Assembly: GCF_014635185.1 (NCBI RefSeq)
Contig: NZ_BMCM01000008.1
Location: forward strand, 1 to 64,000
Length of the DNA: 64,000 bases
Direction: 5' to 3'
Origin: Microbacterium murale
Lineage (GTDB): Bacteria > Actinomycetota > Actinomycetes > Actinomycetales > Microbacteriaceae
Part shown: positions 15,064 to 23,975 of the stretch, piece by piece
Numbering within the stretch: position 1 is the stretch's first letter
Layout: each line of letters begins with the position of its first letter
Made by a program: the position numbers and the translations under genes
Notes under the pieces: model-generated
What the model was told of the DNA's origin: nothing
Database searches by the model: none
What the model saw: the letters and a program-made list of their open reading frames with translations, nothing else

Positions 15064-16404
15064 CTACTCGGGGTCGCCGCCCAACGGGCCGACGGCGGGG
15101 ATGGGACCGCCGTCATCCGCACCTGTCTTGCGGGCGCGGGCGATCGCATTGCCGAGGTGGTAGATGAGCAGGGCTGCGACCGTGCCGAGCACGATGGCAC
15201 CGAGCTGGAACGCGCCCCAGTTCATCGCGAAGCCGCCGACGGCGATCACGAACGACACCGCGACCGTGTACTGGTTCACCGGACGCGAGAAGTCGACGCG
15301 GTTGTCGACCCAGATCTTGATGCCGATGACGCCGATGAGGCCGTACAACGCCGTCGTCACACCTCCCAGCACTCCGGGCGGGATGGAGTTGAAGACGACG
15401 CCGATCTTGGGCGAGAACGCGAGCAGGATCGCCGCACCACCGGCCACCCAGTACGCGGCGGTCGAGTAGACGCGGGTCGCGGCCATCACACCGATGTTCT
15501 CGCCGTAGGTGGTGGTTGCCGATCCGCCGAATCCGCCGGCGAGCGTGGTTGCGAGACCGTCGGCGACCAGCGCCCGGCCGGTGTGCTTGTTGATCGACGG
15601 ATCGTTCGTCATGGTCGCGACGCCGCGCACGTGGCCGACGTTCTCGGCGATGAGCACGAGCACGACCGGGAGGAACATCGGCACGTACAGCCAGGCAGCG
15701 GGGTCGGTGACACCGGCGAGGTGGAACTCCGGCAGGCCGATCCACGCGGCCTCGTCGATGCCGTCGAACTTCACCTGGCCGGTGAAGACGGCCACGATGT
15801 AACCGACGATCACGCCCAGGAAGATCGAGATGCGACCGAGGAACCCTCGGAAGAGCACGCTGAACAGGATCACCGCGATGAGCGTGACCGAGGCGAGCTC
15901 TGGCTGCAGCGTGAAGTTGTTCCACGCGGCCGGAGCCAGGTTGAAGCCGATCAGCGCCACGATGGAGCCGGCGACGACCGGCGGCATGAACTTGTCGATC
16001 CAGTGGACACCGACCGCCTGCACGAGGAAGCCGACTCCGGCCAGCAGCACGCCGACCACGACGACACCGACGAGCGCCTGCGTGATCTGCTGCGCCGTCT
16101 CGAGCGCCTGACCGGCGTTGATCGCGGTGATCGGCGCGAGGAAGGCGAACGATGAACCCAGGTAACTGGGCAGGCGGTTGCGCGTGATCAGCAGGAAGAG
16201 CAGGGTTCCCACGCCCGAGAACAGCAGCGTCGTCGACACGGGGAAGCCGGTGATGATCGGCACCAGGAAGGTCGCGCCGAACATCGCGATCACATGCTGT
16301 GCGCCGATCGCGAAGGTGGCGGGCCAGCTCAGGCGCTCTTCGGGCCGTACGACCGCGCCGGGGGCGACGTTGCGGCCGTCGCCATGGATCTTCCACACGG
16401 GCAT
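15064..16404 (-). CDS. uraA: Uracil/xanthine-type nucleobase permease (NCS2 family)
   Basis: A 446-residue protein with about 14 membrane segments. The hallmark stretch AENVGHVRG (near 256) and the substrate-site region GGFGGSATTTYGENIGVMA near residue 290 fit UraA/PyrP/RutG-type uracil permeases better than xanthine carriers. The ATG at 16404 has GAGGAG 6 nt upstream; the reading frame is open for 250 codons further upstream but that lies over purC. A 5' leader with two alternative hairpins precedes it (16510-16584). purC is upstream on the same strand, so nucleotide supply links the two. Confidence 0.88.
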   Translation of the reverse strand: MPVWKIHGDGRNVAPGAVVRPEERLSWPATFAIGAQHVIAMFGATFLVPIITGFPVSTTLLFSGVGTLLFLLITRNRLPSYLGSSFAFLAPITAINAGQALETAQQITQALVGVVVVGVLLAGVGFLVQAVGVHWIDKFMPPVVAGSIVALIGFNLAPAAWNNFTLQPELASVTLIAVILFSVLFRGFLGRISIFLGVIVGYIVAVFTGQVKFDGIDEAAWIGLPEFHLAGVTDPAAWLYVPMFLPVVLVLIAENVGHVRGVATMTNDPSINKHTGRALVADGLATTLAGGFGGSATTTYGENIGVMAATRVYSTAAYWVAGGAAILLAFSPKIGVVFNSIPPGVLGGVTTALYGLIGVIGIKIWVDNRVDFSRPVNQYTVAVSFVIAVGGFAMNWGAFQLGAIVLGTVAALLIYHLGNAIARARKTGADDGGPIPAVGPLGGDPE

Positions 16405-16509
16405 GGGTGCTCCTCGGAAATCGGGGTGAGGGGAATCGGGGGATGCTGGAGAAACACTATCGAGTCGGGAGCGCGCGCTGTGCACGACGCGATTCGCGCG
16501 CGACAGAAT

Positions 16510-16584
16510 GGGGGTCGCAGTGACAGATGTCGGACAGTTCGGGCCTCTGGGTCCGACATCTGTGCATTCGACCCCCGAACTGTC
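16510..16584. promoter_or_regulatory. Two mutually exclusive stem-loops between purC and the permease
   Basis: Pairing one: 16510-16517 with 16569-16576 (GGGGGTCG/CGACCCCC) enclosing 16523-16535 with 16551-16563 (ACAGATGTCGGAC/GTCCGACATCTGT), loop 15 nt. Pairing two: 16533-16543 with 16574-16584 (GACAGTTCGGG/CCCGAACTGTC). Both are perfect and share bases, so only one can form. It may be the purC terminator, an attenuator of the permease gene, or a mobile palindrome. Confidence 0.6.
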
Positions 16585-16610
16585 TGCCGCGGGTGAGCCG
16601 GCGCCCGGAG

Positions 16611-17471
16611 CTACGCGGTCAGGCGCTCGATGAGCTCGCGGTACCGGTCGGCCGTGCGCTGGACGATCTCGTCGGGCAGCACGGGCGGCTCGCCCTGCTT
16701 GTCCCAGTTCGATGCCAGCCAGTCGCGGACGATCTGCTTGTCGAAGCTCGCCATGCGCTCGGTCGGGGTCGTTCCGGACTCCCACGCCGCAGCATCCCAG
16801 TACCGCGACGAGTCGCTCGTGAGCACCTCGTCGGCCAGGCGCAGGGTGCCGTCGGCATCCGTCCCGAACTCGAACTTGGAGTCGGCGAGGATCAGCCCGT
16901 GCTGCTCGGCGATCGCCGCGGCCTTCGCGTATATCGAGAGGGAGGCGTCGCGCAGCTCGGTCGCACGCTCGGCGCCGACCAGCTCGACGACGCGCTCGAA
17001 CGTGATGTTCTCGTCGTGCTCGCCCATCGGCGCCTTGTAGGCGGGGGTGAACAGCGGCTCGGGAAGACGGTCGCCGTTCTCGAGCCCAGAGGGCAGAGAG
17101 ATGCCGCACACGGTGCCGCTCTGCTGATACTCGGCCCATCCGGTGCCGGTGATGTATCCGCGGACGACGCACTCGATCGGCAGCATCTCCAGCGACTGCG
17201 CGAGCATCGCGCGGTCGGCGACGGCATCCGGGATCTCACCGTCGGCAAGATGATTCGGGAAGTCGAGCTGTGCGAACCACCAGCGGCTGAGCGTGGTCAG
17301 CAGTGCACCCTTCTCGGGGATGCCGGGGGAGAGCACGAAGTCGAATGCGCTGACCCGGTCGCTCGCGACGACGAGGATGCGGGTGTCGGCGGGGTCCTGC
17401 GATGCATAGAGGTCGCGGACCTTTCCCGAGTAGAGGTGACGCCAGCCGGGGATGTTCAGTGCATCGCTCAT
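16611..17471 (-). CDS. purC: Phosphoribosylaminoimidazole-succinocarboxamide synthase
   Basis: A 286-residue enzyme of purine synthesis that joins CAIR with aspartate using ATP. It shows GWRHLYSGKVRDLY at the start, VVASDRVSAFDFVL near 35, PIECVVRGYITGTGWAEY near residue 98 and LADSKFEFG near 196, all standard SAICAR synthetase blocks. Length is as for the longer single-domain form. GAAGAT lies 6 nt before the ATG, a weak leaderless -10. purD, purM and purF are elsewhere in this window, so the pathway is dispersed. Confidence 0.96.
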   Translation of the reverse strand: MSDALNIPGWRHLYSGKVRDLYASQDPADTRILVVASDRVSAFDFVLSPGIPEKGALLTTLSRWWFAQLDFPNHLADGEIPDAVADRAMLAQSLEMLPIECVVRGYITGTGWAEYQQSGTVCGISLPSGLENGDRLPEPLFTPAYKAPMGEHDENITFERVVELVGAERATELRDASLSIYAKAAAIAEQHGLILADSKFEFGTDADGTLRLADEVLTSDSSRYWDAAAWESGTTPTERMASFDKQIVRDWLASNWDKQGEPPVLPDEIVQRTADRYRELIERLTA

Positions 17472-17511
17472 CCGCCCATCTTCGCAGAACAGCAGGCCGT
17501 CGACGGCAGGG

Positions 17512-17542
17512 TTGACCTCCTGTTATAGTCCATCTGGACTAT
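17512..17542 (+). promoter_or_regulatory. Promoter and PadR-type operator of the PadR-MFS pair
   Basis: TTGACC at 17512-17517 is a -35 box. A perfect dyad ATAGTCC-ATCT-GGACTAT covers 17525-17542, including a possible -10 (GACTAT, 17537-17542, spacing 19). Only 13 nt separate it from the PadR start codon, so autorepression is likely. Confidence 0.65.
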
Positions 17543-17555
17543 TTAGAGTGGAGCA

Positions 17556-18182
17556 ATGACGTTGGATGCTGTGACGAAGATCACGCCGATGGGCGTGATG
17601 ATCCTCGCGCTGCTCAGCGAGGGCGACATGCACCCGTACGAGATGGCGCGGCTGCTGCGGCTCCGCCGCGACGATCGGCTGATGAAGATCACCAACGGCA
17701 CGCTGTATCACTCTGTCGCGCGGCTGCTGGAGCAGGGCCTCATCGCCGAGGTCGGCGTCGATCGCGAGGGCAATCGCCCGGAGCGCACCACCTACACGGT
17801 CACCCCGGTCGGCAGTGATGTCGTGCTCGATTGGGTGCGGCGCGAACTGCCCAGCGCTGAGGGTTCCACGAAGTTCCGTGTTGCGCTCGCCGAGGCGCAC
17901 AACCTCGATCGCGAGGAGGTCATCGATCTCCTGCGCATCCGTCAGGTCGCTCTCGAGGAGGAGTACGGGCTGCACGCATTCGGAATCAGCGAGGCGCGTG
18001 CCAAGGGCGTTCCGCTGCAGTTCCTGCTCGAGATCGAGCGGCAGCAGGCACTCCTCGACGCCGAGGTGGAATGGATGCGCTCGCTGATCACCCGCCTCGA
18101 AGCCGACGAGATCCCGTGGGGATCCGCCGGATTCGACGACTCAGACCGCTACCGTGCCCAACGAAAGGCCGCACAGCAATGA
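17556..18182 (+). CDS. PadR family transcriptional regulator
   Basis: A 208-residue regulator. The N-terminal winged helix (about 10-90) includes ILALLSEGDMHPYEMARLL and ITNGTLYHSVARLLEQGLI, the classic PadR pattern. A C-terminal helical dimerisation part has AHNLDREEVIDLLRIRQVAL. GGAG precedes the ATG by 3 nt. Its stop overlaps the start of the MFS exporter (ATGA), so it most likely represses this operon and is released by an exporter substrate. Confidence 0.92.
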   Translation: MTLDAVTKITPMGVMILALLSEGDMHPYEMARLLRLRRDDRLMKITNGTLYHSVARLLEQGLIAEVGVDREGNRPERTTYTVTPVGSDVVLDWVRRELPSAEGSTKFRVALAEAHNLDREEVIDLLRIRQVALEEEYGLHAFGISEARAKGVPLQFLLEIERQQALLDAEVEWMRSLITRLEADEIPWGSAGFDDSDRYRAQRKAAQQ

Positions 18183-19711
18183 CAGATTCGCCTGCTTCCG
18201 GACGCGCGACATCCTCCGGCCCTTCGACCGGAACCTACGCCACCGGGCACCGCCCGCGCAGCCCGTGGCCCGCCCTGTGGGCGATGGTCATCGGGTTCTT
18301 CATGATCCTCGTGGACACGACCATCGTCGGTGTCGCGAACCCTGCGATCAAGGAAGCACTGGACCCGACCTCGAACAACCTCGACCGCGTCGTATGGGTC
18401 ACGAGCGCCTACCTGCTCGCCTATGCGGTGCCGCTGCTGATCACCGGGCGACTGGGTGACCGCTTCGGACCGAAGAACCTCTACCTCATCGGCCTCGCAG
18501 TGTTCACGCTGGCCTCGCTGTGGTGCGGTCTGTCGACGACATTGGACGGCCTCATCTGGGCGCGCGCCGTTCAGGGTCTCGGTGCGGCGCTGCTGACGCC
18601 GCAGACGATGGCGGTGATCACCCGCACCTTCCCGCCGGAGCGCCGAGGCGCGGCGATGGGGCTGTGGGGCGCAGCATCCGGCGTCGCCATGCTCGTCGGG
18701 CCGCTCGCCGGCGGATTCCTCGTCGACGGTCTCGGCTGGGAATGGATCTTCTTCATCAACCTGCCGGTCGGTGTCATCGGGTTCATCCTGGCGTGCATCC
18801 TCGTGCCGAAGCTGCAGACGCACAAGCACCGCTTCGACGTGCCAGGCGTCTTCCTCAGCGCGATCGCCCTGTTCCTCATCGTCTTCGGACTGCAGGAGGC
18901 GGAGGCGTACGACTGGGGCGTCATCTGGGGGCCGATCTCGGTGTGGAGCCTGATCATCACCGGCGTCGTCGTGCTGGTGCTCTTCCTCTGGTACCAGTCG
19001 CGCACGAAGAACGAGCCGCTCGTACCGCTGGAGCTGTTCCGCAACCGCAACTTCGCCTGGTCGAACATCACGATCGCGATCGTCGGATTCACGGTGACCG
19101 CGCAGGGCCTGCCACTGATGTTCTTCCTGCAGCTCGCGCGTGGCCTGACCCCGACGGAGTCGGCGTTGCTGCTGATCCCCATGGCACTTGCGGCCGGCAT
19201 CATCTCACCGTTCGCCGGCAAGCTGCTCGACCGGATCGACCCGCGCCTCATGCTCGTGCCGGGGCTGCTGCTGGTCTCGATCTCCCTGTTCCTGTTCGCG
19301 ATGATGATGAACACCGAGATCCCGATCGGCTGGATGCTGATCCCGTCGCTGATCCTCGGGTTCGGCAACGCGGGTATGTGGGGTCCGCTCGCCACGACAG
19401 CCACCCGCGACCTGCCGCCGCGTCAGGCCGGCGCAGGGTCTGGCATCTACAACACCATGCGCACGGTCGGCTCGGTTCTCGGCTCGGCGGCGATCGCCGC
19501 ATTCATGCAGAACCGGCTCGAGACGAACCTGCCTGGCGCATCGGATGCCACCGGCGGATTCGGCGGGGGTCAGATGCCGGATGCTGTCGCCGGGCCCTTC
19601 GCGGATGCCATGGCGCAGACGATGCTGCTGCCAGCGGCCGTCATCCTGCTGGGCGTCGCGGCGGTGCTGGTGCTGCGCCGACCGAAGCACCTGGCTGCGC
19701 GGACGAAGTAG
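18179..19711 (+). CDS. MFS multidrug exporter, DHA2 (14-segment) family
   Basis: A 510-residue membrane protein. Motif A is near residue 97 (GRLGDRFGPK) and motif C-like residues near 175 (ASGVAMLVGPLAGG), with Asp in the first segment (MILVDTTIVGVANPAI). Fourteen hydrophobic segments fit the EmrB/QacA-type drug:proton antiporters. Translationally coupled to PadR. The drug substrate cannot be told from sequence. Confidence 0.9.
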   Translation: MTDSPASGRATSSGPSTGTYATGHRPRSPWPALWAMVIGFFMILVDTTIVGVANPAIKEALDPTSNNLDRVVWVTSAYLLAYAVPLLITGRLGDRFGPKNLYLIGLAVFTLASLWCGLSTTLDGLIWARAVQGLGAALLTPQTMAVITRTFPPERRGAAMGLWGAASGVAMLVGPLAGGFLVDGLGWEWIFFINLPVGVIGFILACILVPKLQTHKHRFDVPGVFLSAIALFLIVFGLQEAEAYDWGVIWGPISVWSLIITGVVVLVLFLWYQSRTKNEPLVPLELFRNRNFAWSNITIAIVGFTVTAQGLPLMFFLQLARGLTPTESALLLIPMALAAGIISPFAGKLLDRIDPRLMLVPGLLLVSISLFLFAMMMNTEIPIGWMLIPSLILGFGNAGMWGPLATTATRDLPPRQAGAGSGIYNTMRTVGSVLGSAAIAAFMQNRLETNLPGASDATGGFGGGQMPDAVAGPFADAMAQTMLLPAAVILLGVAAVLVLRRPKHLAARTK

Positions 19712-19764
19712 CCGGCTGGCGCGTCAGATTGCGCGCATGGATGCGCTCATGATGAGGTGGTCCG

Positions 19765-20295
19765 ATGAAAATCGAGCTCACCCGTCCCTCCACCGCGCTC
19801 TTCGACTCCTGGGCGGACACTGTCACCGAGTTCGACGGCGTGCACATCGACGGCGGTGGGTATGAGCTCGGGATGGCGCCAGACCGTGCCGCGTGCGAGG
19901 CCTCGGTCGAGAAAGCGGTGCGATATGCCGATGCTGACGCCGAACTCCCTGAGGGGCACGTCCCGTGCGACTTCCTGTGGATCACCGACACCGGTGAGGT
20001 CGTCGGCTTCATCGCGTTGCGCCGTGAACTGAATGAGCACCTGCGGCATTTCGGCGGACACATCGGTTACGCCGTGCGACCGTCGCGCCGCCGGGAGGGT
20101 ATCGCGAAGGAAGCGCTGAGGCTGATGCTCGAGACGGCGCGTGCGCAAGGACTCGACCGGGTCATGCTGACCTGCGATGACGACAACCCCGGCTCGTTCC
20201 GCACGATCGAGGGAGCCGGTGGCGAGCTGCAGGACGTCATCGACGCATCGAGTGAAGGCCACCCGCAGCTGCGCCGCTACTGGATCGCGCTGTAA
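19765..20295 (+). CDS. GNAT family N-acetyltransferase
   Basis: A 176-residue protein. The acetyl-CoA binding motif is seen as HIGYAVRPSRRREGIAKEAL near residue 94, with the R-x-x-G-x-A loop, preceded by a strand WITDTGEVVGFIALRRELN. The acceptor is unknown; members of this group acetylate small amines or ribosomal proteins. GAGGTGG precedes the ATG. A strong bidirectional hairpin follows. Confidence 0.88.
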   Translation: MKIELTRPSTALFDSWADTVTEFDGVHIDGGGYELGMAPDRAACEASVEKAVRYADADAELPEGHVPCDFLWITDTGEVVGFIALRRELNEHLRHFGGHIGYAVRPSRRREGIAKEALRLMLETARAQGLDRVMLTCDDDNPGSFRTIEGAGGELQDVIDASSEGHPQLRRYWIAL

Positions 20296-20311
20296 CTCGC
20301 ACTCCGTTCAC

Positions 20312-20367
20312 GCTGCAGAAGTCGGCAGGCGCTACACGAAGATGTAGCGCCTGCCGATAAGTGCAGC
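20312..20367. terminator. Bidirectional terminator hairpin
   Basis: TCGGCAGGCGCTACA (20322-20336) and TGTAGCGCCTGCCGA (20343-20357) are perfectly complementary with a 6-nt loop. An outer GCTGCA/TGCAGC pair (20312-20317, 20362-20367) extends the stem. It lies between genes converging at 20295 and 20387. Confidence 0.85.
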
Positions 20368-20386
20368 GCGAGCCGAACGGCGCGTG

Positions 20387-21394
20387 TCAGTGCGAGGAGA
20401 AGGCGCTGTCGAACGCGGCATCCGACGGCTTGTACGTCGACAGCTTGCGCACGAACTCCAGTGCCTCTGGTGCGCCGACGAGGCGGTCCATTCCGGCGTC
20501 CTCCCACTCGACCGACAGCGGGCCGGTGTAGCCGATCGCGTTCATCATACGGAACGCGTCCTCCCAGGGCACGTCGCCGTGACCGGTGGAGATGAAGTCC
20601 CAGCCGCGCCGGGGGTCTGCCCATGGCAGGTGCGAGGACAGGCGGCCGTTGCGTCCGTTGCCGAGGCGCTTCTTCGTGTCCTTGCAGTGCACGTGGTAGA
20701 TCCGGTCCTGGAAATCCCACAGGAATCCGACCGGGTCGATGTCCTGCCAGACCATGTGCGACGGATCCCAGTTGAGTCCGAACGCCTCGCGGTGCCCGAT
20801 CGCCTCGAGCGCGCGCTTGGTGGTCCAGTAGTCGTACGCGATCTCCGACGGATGCACCTCGTGGGCGAAGCGCACGCCGACCTCATCGAACACGTCGAGG
20901 ATAGGGTTCCAGCGGTCGGCGAAGTCCTGGTATCCGGCCTCGACCATCTCGTCAGTGGCCGGCGGGAACATCGCGACGTACTTCCAGATCGACGAGCCGG
21001 TGAACCCGGTGACGGTCTTGACGCCCAGCGCGGCGGCCAGGCGTGCGGTGTTCTTCATCTCCTCCGCGGCGCGCTGGCGCACGCCCTCGGGGTCGCCGTC
21101 TCCCCAGACATGATCGGAGACGATGTTGCGGTGACGCTGATCGATCGGGTCGTCGCACACCACCTGACCCTTGAGGTGGTTCGAGATCGTCCAGACCTTC
21201 AACCCGTTGCGCTCGAGGATGTCGAGTCGCCTCTGCACATACTCGGCGTCATCCCAGCGCCATGGGTCGAGGTGATCGCCCCAGCACGCGATCTCGAGGC
21301 CGTCATAGCCCCACTCGCCCGCGAGCCGTGCGACCTCTTCGAACGGCAGGTCGGCCCACTGGCCGGTGAACAGGGTGACAGGTCGTGACATCAT
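20387..21394 (-). CDS. Sugar phosphate isomerase/epimerase family (AP endonuclease-2-like TIM barrel)
   Basis: A 335-residue TIM barrel. The metal-site residues typical of this group are visible in [42 protein letters not shown] and LSVEWED. Members catalyse isomerisation, epimerisation or beta-elimination of sugars and keto-sugars. It is 36 nt from a Gfo/Idh/MocA dehydrogenase on the same strand and near a ribose-type ABC importer, a combination common in inositol-like or 3-keto-sugar degradation. AGAGGA precedes a double ATG; the first is taken. Confidence 0.85.
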   Translation of the reverse strand: MMSRPVTLFTGQWADLPFEEVARLAGEWGYDGLEIACWGDHLDPWRWDDAEYVQRRLDILERNGLKVWTISNHLKGQVVCDDPIDQRHRNIVSDHVWGDGDPEGVRQRAAEEMKNTARLAAALGVKTVTGFTGSSIWKYVAMFPPATDEMVEAGYQDFADRWNPILDVFDEVGVRFAHEVHPSEIAYDYWTTKRALEAIGHREAFGLNWDPSHMVWQDIDPVGFLWDFQDRIYHVHCKDTKKRLGNGRNGRLSSHLPWADPRRGWDFISTGHGDVPWEDAFRMMNAIGYTGPLSVEWEDAGMDRLVGAPEALEFVRKLSTYKPSDAAFDSAFSSH

Positions 21395-21430
21395 CGTCCT
21401 CTTCTCGTGAGATTCGTATCGTGGTCGTGT

Positions 21431-22594
21431 TCAGACGCCGGTCCAGGCGGAACCGTTCGAGGAGCTGCGTTCGACCGCATCCAGTACCCGCTGCACGTGC
21501 AGCCCTTCAGTGAACGTCGGATGCGGGGCGTTGCCGCCCGCGATCGCCTCGACGAAGTCCTTCGCCTGGTGCGAGAAACCGTGCTCGTAGCCGAGCATAT
21601 GCCCGGTCGGCCACCACCCCGCCAGGTACGGATGCTCGGGTTCGGTGACCAGGATCCGAGTGAAACCCTGCTCTCCCGCGGACTGGGTGGCGTCGTAGAA
21701 ATCGAGCACATTCAGGTCTTCGAGGTTCCAGTGCAGCGCACCCGCATCACCCGAGATCTCGATGTCGAGCGCGTTCTTGCGTCCGGTCGCGAACCGGGTC
21801 GCCTCGAACGTCGCCAGAGTGCCTGACGCGAGTCGTCCGGTGAACAGGGCGACGTCGTCGACCGTCACCCTCCCGCGCTCGGCGCTCGCGGTGCCGCTGA
21901 GACCGACGGATTCGCCCAGCAGGGGACGTTCTTCGACGAGCGTCTCCAGCACCGCGGAGACCTGGGTCAGCGACTGCCCGGTGACGAACTGCGTCATATC
22001 GATGATGTGCGCGCCGATGTCGCCCAGCGAACCGGATCCTGCGCGGTCCTTGTCGAGGCGCCACGTCATCGGCGACTCCGGATCGGCGAGCCAGTCCTGA
22101 CGGTAGCTGGCCCGAACCTGTCGCACCGAGCCGACGCGTCCTGCCGCGATCATGTCGCGCATGAGCGTGACGGCGGGAACCCTGCGGTAGGTGAAGCCCA
22201 CCATGGCGTGGATGCCGTTCGCCGCAGCATCCTGCGCCGCCTGCTCCATCGCCTCGGCTTCTGCGACCGAATTCGCCAGCGGCTTTTCGCACAGCACGTG
22301 CTTGCCGGCCGCGAGTGCGGCGATCGCGATCTCGGCGTGCGATTCCCCAGGGGTGACGATGTCGATCACGTCGATGTCGTCACGGGCGATGACCTCCCGC
22401 CAATCAGTCGAGGTCTCGGCCCAGCCCCACTTGCGAGCCGCGGCGGCCGTCTTGTCGGGATCGCGCCCGACGAGCACCGCCATCGATGGCGACAGCGGCA
22501 GATCGAACGCCGCGGGCGCCTGTCTCCAGCCGACGGAGTGCGCCGCTCCCATGAATCCGTGGCCGATCATGGCCACCCGCAGCTCAGTTGTCAT
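21431..22594 (-). CDS. Gfo/Idh/MocA family NAD(P)-dependent sugar dehydrogenase
   Basis: A 387-residue protein. The N-terminal Rossmann fold has MIGHGFMGAAHS near residue 9, and EKPLANS near residue 103 has the catalytic Lys of the family. The C-terminal beta-sheet domain has GSLGDIGAHIIDMTQF near 188, with the Asp and His of the active site. It probably oxidises an imported sugar, polyol or anhydrosugar to a keto form handled by the neighbouring TIM barrel. The substrate cannot be named. Confidence 0.9.
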   Translation of the reverse strand: MTTELRVAMIGHGFMGAAHSVGWRQAPAAFDLPLSPSMAVLVGRDPDKTAAAARKWGWAETSTDWREVIARDDIDVIDIVTPGESHAEIAIAALAAGKHVLCEKPLANSVAEAEAMEQAAQDAAANGIHAMVGFTYRRVPAVTLMRDMIAAGRVGSVRQVRASYRQDWLADPESPMTWRLDKDRAGSGSLGDIGAHIIDMTQFVTGQSLTQVSAVLETLVEERPLLGESVGLSGTASAERGRVTVDDVALFTGRLASGTLATFEATRFATGRKNALDIEISGDAGALHWNLEDLNVLDFYDATQSAGEQGFTRILVTEPEHPYLAGWWPTGHMLGYEHGFSHQAKDFVEAIAGGNAPHPTFTEGLHVQRVLDAVERSSSNGSAWTGV

Positions 22595-22654
22595 ATCTAC
22601 TCCCGGGAAACGGTGCGGGGCGAGCGCGTCGGCGCTCGCCCCGCGGGTTGGTGG

Positions 22655-23707
22655 TCAGGACTCGAATGCGAGGTCGATGAACTCTTCGACGTTGTCCTTG
22701 GTCACCACTGGCGCGTCCAGCACGATGCGGTAAGGAACACTCGGCGTGATCAGGTCGCTCATCGTCTTGTCCTGTGCGATCAGGCGGGCCATGGCAACGC
22801 CGTCGGCAGCCTGTGTTGACGGGTAGATGACGGTCGCTTTGATGACGCTGTCGTCCGCGGCGATGCGGTCCATCATATTGACGCTGCCTGCACCTCCGAC
22901 GAGGAAGAACTCATCGCGTCCTGCCGAGTCGATCGCGGCCATGACACCGACGCCCTGGTCGTCATCGTGGTTCCAGATCGCGTCGATCTGCGGGTTCGCC
23001 GAGAGGAGCTGGGATGCTGCGCTCTCGCCGCCGGCGACGGTGAAGTCTGCCGCGACTCGGGCGCCGACCTCGAGGTCGCAGGTTTCGAGAGCGTCCTTGA
23101 AGCCCTGCGAACGGTCCTGGGTCAGGGGCAGGGAGTCGATCCCGGCGATCTCTGCGACGACGGCATCGCTCTGGCCGTCGAGCTGCTCGCAGATGTACAT
23201 GCCGGCGCTGACGCCCATGCCGTAGTTGTCGCCGAGGATCGTGAGACGTGAGGCGGATGTGTCGGAGAATTCACGGTCGACGTTGATGACGGGGATTCCG
23301 GCATCCATCGCCTTCTGCGCGACCTGGGTGAGCGCAGCGCCGTCGGTCGGAAGGAGCACGATCGCGTCGACGCCCTCGTTGATGAACTGCTCGACTGCGG
23401 CGATCTGCTGGTTGGCGTCGTTGGTTCCCTCGGCCTGACGCAGTTCGACGTCGTCGAAGCCCTCTGCGGCATTGATGGCGCCGGTGTTGATCGCGCCGAG
23501 CCATCCGTGATCGGCCTCTGGGCCGGACCAGCCGATGACGACGGTGTCGCCCGAGGCCGTATTCTCCTCGCTCGTGGTGCCCTGGTTCCCGGTATCCCCT
23601 TCGCCCTCTGCACCATCGCTGGTACATCCGGCCAGCAGGGTGACGGCGAACAGTGCTGCCGCTCCCGCCATCAACGGGCGGAGCCCGCGTGTGCGCATGC
23701 CGTGCAT
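22655..23707 (-). CDS. Sugar ABC transporter substrate-binding lipoprotein (ribose/RbsB type)
   Basis: A 350-residue lipoprotein with the lipobox LLAGC (Cys 28) and a Gly/Glu/Asn-rich tether. The periplasmic-binding fold of cluster B follows (VIGWSGPEADHGWLGAINTG, then GVDAIVLLPTDGAALTQVAQ). AGGAGG about 6 nt before the ATG fixes the start. The ATPase and permease genes are transcribed divergently from 23976, so the importer is split over two operons around one control region. Confidence 0.92.
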   Translation of the reverse strand: MHGMRTRGLRPLMAGAAALFAVTLLAGCTSDGAEGEGDTGNQGTTSEENTASGDTVVIGWSGPEADHGWLGAINTGAINAAEGFDDVELRQAEGTNDANQQIAAVEQFINEGVDAIVLLPTDGAALTQVAQKAMDAGIPVINVDREFSDTSASRLTILGDNYGMGVSAGMYICEQLDGQSDAVVAEIAGIDSLPLTQDRSQGFKDALETCDLEVGARVAADFTVAGGESAASQLLSANPQIDAIWNHDDDQGVGVMAAIDSAGRDEFFLVGGAGSVNMMDRIAADDSVIKATVIYPSTQAADGVAMARLIAQDKTMSDLITPSVPYRIVLDAPVVTKDNVEEFIDLAFES

Positions 23708-23828
23708 GTCTTTCCTCCTTGAAATGTGATGCAGATGCGTGCGGTGCCGGCACCTCGATCGAGACCGATTCGGTGTGCACCGCGCACTGACAAGGTCAAG
23801 CTAGCAGAACATGCCGCCGCATAGCCAG

Positions 23829-23852
23829 CTTTTGCCGTAACTAGGTCAAAAG
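23829..23852. promoter_or_regulatory. Inverted repeat CTTTTG-N12-CAAAAG, candidate ROK operator
   Basis: Lies in the 268-nt divergent region between the binding-protein gene and the ATPase gene. Its position suits control of both operons by the ROK protein encoded at 26647. The rest of that region shows only a possible minus-strand -35 (TTGACC near 23795) and the promoter at 23964. Confidence 0.45.
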
Positions 23853-23963
23853 TCGAAGATCGCTCGCAAACCCCGGAATTGCGGGGGATTGTTGTGGCTT
23901 TGGTATACCGCCACGGGCGGAGCGATCGAAAGATCGCCTATCGCCTTCGTGATTCGAGCATGT

Positions 23964-23975
23964 TATGTTCGTTGC
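23964..23975 (+). promoter_or_regulatory. Leaderless promoter, -10 TATGTT
   Basis: TATGTT at 23964-23969 is 6 nt before a GTG at 23976. It decides the start of the ATPase gene, because in-frame codons further upstream lie in the promoter. Confidence 0.6.

Noticed and set aside
15001-16155. 384-codon plus-strand frame opposite the permease
   Set aside because: Antisense shadow with extreme Asp/Arg/His content; the minus-strand frame encodes a clear permease.
16405-17172. N-terminal extension of the permease gene over purC
   Set aside because: The extension lies in purC shadow sequence. The ATG at 16404 has GAGGAG upstream and begins where similarity to NCS2 permeases begins.
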